DNA from: Gemmobacter serpentinus | GTDB lineage: Bacteria > Pseudomonadota > Alphaproteobacteria > Rhodobacterales > Rhodobacteraceae | DNA: 64,000 nucleotides | NCBI RefSeq assembly: GCF_008973825.1 | Contig: NZ_WCHR01000007.1 | Location: forward strand, 224,380 to 288,379 | Reading direction: 5' to 3' | In this document: positions 62,038 through 64,000 of the stretch, in pieces | How the letters are laid out: every line of letters starts with the position of its first letter | Numbering within the stretch: the first letter of the stretch is position 1 | Translations under genes and position numbers: made by a program | Notes under the pieces: generated by a model | What the model saw: only the letters and a program-made list of their open reading frames with translations | What the model was told of the DNA's origin: nothing | Database searches by the model: none

Positions 62038-62763
62038 TTGGCAGGCATCACTATCTCGAACAGCAAGGGCGTTACATTCGGCAGGGTAGAATTAAGCCAC
62101 AGAGATGTGGGCATTATGTCTACCAATAGTGATGTTCATATTAAGAGCGGGAACTTCAAGGAAGTTGCGAGGCCATACCTAGCCCAAGGTGGAACACTCC
62201 GATCCGAAAACTCCGATGCAAGTCAGTTTCCCCAGCCGCATGAGCATGTACACCAAGCTGCGCACAGAAGAAAAACCACCGTCCCACCTATCCCCGTCAA
62301 GTGCGGGCAGTGTGGAAGCATATCATCTTCCAGACAGTTTTCTGTCCACAACGCAAACTTTTACTCCTGCAGAAATAAAGAAACCTGCATCGTCTGCGGT
62401 GCAGACGATGCAGAAGTAGCTACCGGACTATTTCAATCTGCCATCGAAACAGTCAAACTTCTATCTGGGCCTAGTGACAGCATAGATCAAATGAGATCAC
62501 TCCGGATACTATTGGACGGCGTTTCATCTGGCGAAACATCCATACAGGAAGCGGTTGATAGTGCAGATAAAATCAAGCCGGGCCTAAAAATAAAACTCGC
62601 TACCTTGGCACTTTATGGGGCCTCCGCATTTGGACTGCTCTCCCAAATCGCAGGTGCGTATGCTGACGTGCCCCAGATGGTTAAAGACATTCAGGTTTTT
62701 GCTGCTGAAGTTCTTGCCGAACAGATCATTGTAGAACAACTATTCAAAGAGACACCCAGGTGA
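62038..62763 (+). CDS. Zinc-ribbon membrane-associated protein of unknown function, phage cargo candidate
   Basis: A 241-residue protein, unrecognised as a whole. The N-terminus (residues 3-40) has short repeating strands, GITISNSKGVTFGRVELSH and SDVHIKSGNF, like turns of a beta-helix. A His/Pro linker leads to a zinc ribbon (Cys89-x2-Cys92 and Cys117-x2-Cys120, with Cys111 nearby). A C-terminal hydrophobic segment at about 188-208 (TLALYGASAFGLLSQIAGAY) may enter the membrane. The start is a TTG at 62038 behind AGGGGG. It is AT-richer than all its neighbours and runs against the phage genes, marking it as transferred cargo. Confidence 0.6.
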   Translation: MAGITISNSKGVTFGRVELSHRDVGIMSTNSDVHIKSGNFKEVARPYLAQGGTLRSENSDASQFPQPHEHVHQAAHRRKTTVPPIPVKCGQCGSISSSRQFSVHNANFYSCRNKETCIVCGADDAEVATGLFQSAIETVKLLSGPSDSIDQMRSLRILLDGVSSGETSIQEAVDSADKIKPGLKIKLATLALYGASAFGLLSQIAGAYADVPQMVKDIQVFAAEVLAEQIIVEQLFKETPR

Positions 62764-62906
62764 TACCTTATTACAGCATCAGGCAATGGGAATTCGCCAA
62801 CTACGGGACACCTGAGCGCCTAGCATATTTTGCCTATTGCGACCCGCATAATGTAGCCAATAGATCAGTTGACCTGCACAAACCTGATGAATGCCATCGA
62901 GCGTGA
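62760..62906 (+). CDS. Small protein coupled to the zinc-ribbon gene
   Basis: A GTG at 62760 overlaps the preceding stop (GTGA) and opens a 48-residue frame (VIPYYSIRQWEFANYGTPER at the start, then YFAYCDPHNVANRSVD). The AT-rich composition matches the preceding gene and changes back to GC-rich within its last codons, so its 3' end may have been cut when the pair was inserted. The family is unknown; it could be a truncated gene and not a functional one. Confidence 0.45.
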   Translation: MIPYYSIRQWEFANYGTPERLAYFAYCDPHNVANRSVDLHKPDECHRA

Positions 62907-62955
62907 GCTGGCGCGGCTGTTTGAGGATCGGGCCAAGCCGCCGGTGGAAGACTGA

Positions 62956-63267
62956 TCAGGGCCGAGGCTGTAACCTCTCCATCTGCGCCTCGATCCGGCT
63001 GATGCCGCTCTGGATCGCGCGCAGATCGCTGGACTGCGCGGCCTGCGCGATCTCGACAGCCCGGATCCGCGCCTCATGCGCCGACATTTGCTGATCCCGG
63101 CCCGCTGTCTTGGCTGCGATGCTGGTCTCCATCACCGCGATTTTTTCCGCCATCTGGGTCTGGCGGCTCACCACGGTATTCCATGCCGTCACGGCCCCGA
63201 CAAAAACCACGGCGATGGTGACGATGTTGCCGAGGCTGATTTTGGGGTCATACTCAAGCCTCGGCAT
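62956..63267 (-). CDS. Phage membrane-anchored coiled-coil protein
   Basis: A 103-residue protein: a polar N-terminus MPRLEYDPKISLG, one membrane helix (NIVTIAVVFVGAVTAWNTVV), then a coiled coil to the end (MAEKIAVMETSIAAKTAGRD and DLRAIQSGISRIEAQMERLQ). The topology resembles spanin- or holin-associated proteins in lysis regions. It overlaps the preceding phage gene by 14 bp. ATG 63267 is the natural start, as sequence before it belongs to the neighbour in another frame. Confidence 0.7.
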   Translation of the reverse strand: MPRLEYDPKISLGNIVTIAVVFVGAVTAWNTVVSRQTQMAEKIAVMETSIAAKTAGRDQQMSAHEARIRAVEIAQAAQSSDLRAIQSGISRIEAQMERLQPRP

Positions 63268-63652
63268 TTTGCACCTCCCGCACCAGCCCCAGCACCGCCA
63301 GCGCCGCCGCCAGATCCAGTTCCGCCACGGCGGCAATCCGATCCGGCGCGGCGAATGGCTCGACCACCGCCCCCTCATCAGGCGGCTGCCACAGCGCGAC
63401 CATGGCCTGCGCGCGGGCGGCGGCGTCCATATCCGCGCCCCATACAGGCACTGCCAGCGGAACAAGCGCATTGGTCAAAAACGCCTCATGCACGGGGCCA
63501 TGCGGCACGGCATAGCGATGACCCTCGGAATCGACATAGACCTGTGCATCCGTGAACGTGTCGCCGTCCGCCTCGCCGTAGCCGATGCAGCGCGCGAGCT
63601 GGCCCGCATCCTCGATCACGCCGACGGGACAGGCGATGGTGATGGTGATCAT
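63254..63652 (-). CDS. Hypothetical prophage protein
   Basis: A 132-residue soluble protein, Ala-rich in its C-terminal half (DRIAAVAELDLAAALAVLGL), with an N-terminal beta-rich part (MITITIACPVGVIEDAGQLA). I do not recognise a domain. It is coupled by overlaps to the tail gene (63649-63652) and to the coiled-coil gene, so it belongs to the same phage late operon, between tail and lysis functions. Confidence 0.7.
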   Translation of the reverse strand: MITITIACPVGVIEDAGQLARCIGYGEADGDTFTDAQVYVDSEGHRYAVPHGPVHEAFLTNALVPLAVPVWGADMDAAARAQAMVALWQPPDEGAVVEPFAAPDRIAAVAELDLAAALAVLGLVREVQNAEA

Positions 63653-64000
63653 TTCAGATACCCCCAGTATTGCGTGAGCTGTGCGATTTCAGCGGCGGTA
63701 AACGCGCCCTGCCGGATCACGGCATCCACCTGACGCTCGGTGCGCAGCAGGTTGATCGGCGTGCTGCCATCGCTGGTCACCGTGGTCGTGGTGACGTTGC
63801 CCAGCACATCGACATAGGCGAGGCCATAGGTGCCTGCGGGCATGGCGGCCGCGTTGATACTGTCGCCGCCGTCATTCCACAGGTGCCAGATATCGGGGAT
63901 GCCCGCCTCGGTCACATCCAGATCGGTATCGACCCGCTGATAGGGCGTGGCGGTGTTGCCGGTTTCCATCTGGAACCCGCCCCGGAAATCCATGCCCCCG
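63649..64000 (-). CDS. Phage tail fibre/receptor-binding protein, C-terminal part
   Basis: A leftward frame open from the right edge to a stop at 63649. The segment GFQMETGNTATPYQRV is typical of phage tail proteins with carbohydrate-binding-like domains, where it closes the domain, and is followed by a beta-rich tail and a helical end (FTAAEIAQLTQYWGYLK). An ATG at 63993 exists, but similarity suggests that the gene starts beyond the window. It would contact the host surface. Confidence 0.7.
   Translation of the reverse strand, partial: GGMDFRGGFQMETGNTATPYQRVDTDLDVTEAGIPDIWHLWNDGGDSINAAAMPAGTYGLAYVDVLGNVTTTTVTSDGSTPINLLRTERQVDAVIRQGAFTAAEIAQLTQYWGYLK

Noticed and set aside
62887..62955. 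A 22-codon plus-strand open frame beginning MNAIERELARLF
   Set aside because: Too short, no ribosome site, overlaps the end of the 48-residue frame. It may be a scrap of phage sequence but cannot be supported as a gene.
1..64000. CRISPR arrays, insertion sequences, rRNA genes and replication origins
   Set aside because: No regularly spaced repeats, transposase genes, rRNA sequence or DnaA-box clusters were seen anywhere in the window.

Overview
The window looks like the chromosome of a member of the Rhodobacteraceae (Alphaproteobacteria). GC content is high, genes are tightly packed with many ATGA-type overlaps, and the gene set fits this family: a CtrA-type motif upstream of a flagellar cluster, a cobalamin-riboswitch btu operon with cbiZ, tctCBA with tctDE, and an NDUFA9-like protein next to uppP. 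The assignment rests on gene content and style, not on a database match.

Layout, left part (1-13.8 kb). A partial capsule-type gene and two MFS transporters run leftward. A GH13 alpha-glucosidase diverges from them. Next come a Gre-factor/NUDIX pair, a secreted lipase-like hydrolase, dgkA and purU. A leftward vitamin B12 operon follows (btuB, btuF, btuC, btuD, cbiZ), headed by a cobalamin riboswitch. It covers outer-membrane uptake, inner-membrane import and remodelling of cobamide precursors.

Middle part (13.8-42.9 kb). A P1-family peptidase leads into a flagellar locus with two divergent arms: fliF-fliH-fliN-fliP leftward, and fliL-DUF6468-motE-motA-TPR protein rightward. A near-consensus CtrA site lies between them. 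Housekeeping genes follow (rmuC, mutL, a very long ftsK, a DapC-like aminotransferase, an amidase, a UbiH-type hydroxylase, a barstar-like protein). Then comes a tricarboxylate module: the tctDE-like two-component system, a divergent solute-binding protein and tctCBA. After it are tRNA-Leu(CAG), an NDUFA9-like protein and uppP.

Right part (42.9-56.4 kb). gltD and gltB are separated by three small same-strand genes. A strong promoter and terminator about 150 nt apart suggest an unannotated small RNA after gltB. Then mtgA, a glutathione transferase, queG, a small basic protein, an Fe3+-type ABC permease and tRNA-Thr(UGU).

Variable end (56.4-64 kb). Downstream of tRNA-Thr the sequence becomes mosaic: an RTX-like protein, remnants of phage or plasmid genes, a methyltransferase with what looks like the tail of a radical-SAM SPASM domain, a NrdH-like redoxin, and two tandem small secreted proteins of possible beta/gamma-crystallin type. 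The last 3 kb are a leftward prophage tail/lysis module that runs off the window. Two AT-richer, overlapping, opposite-strand genes are inserted in it (62038-62906), and a strong terminator sits just upstream of the endolysin. This end holds the least explained sequence.
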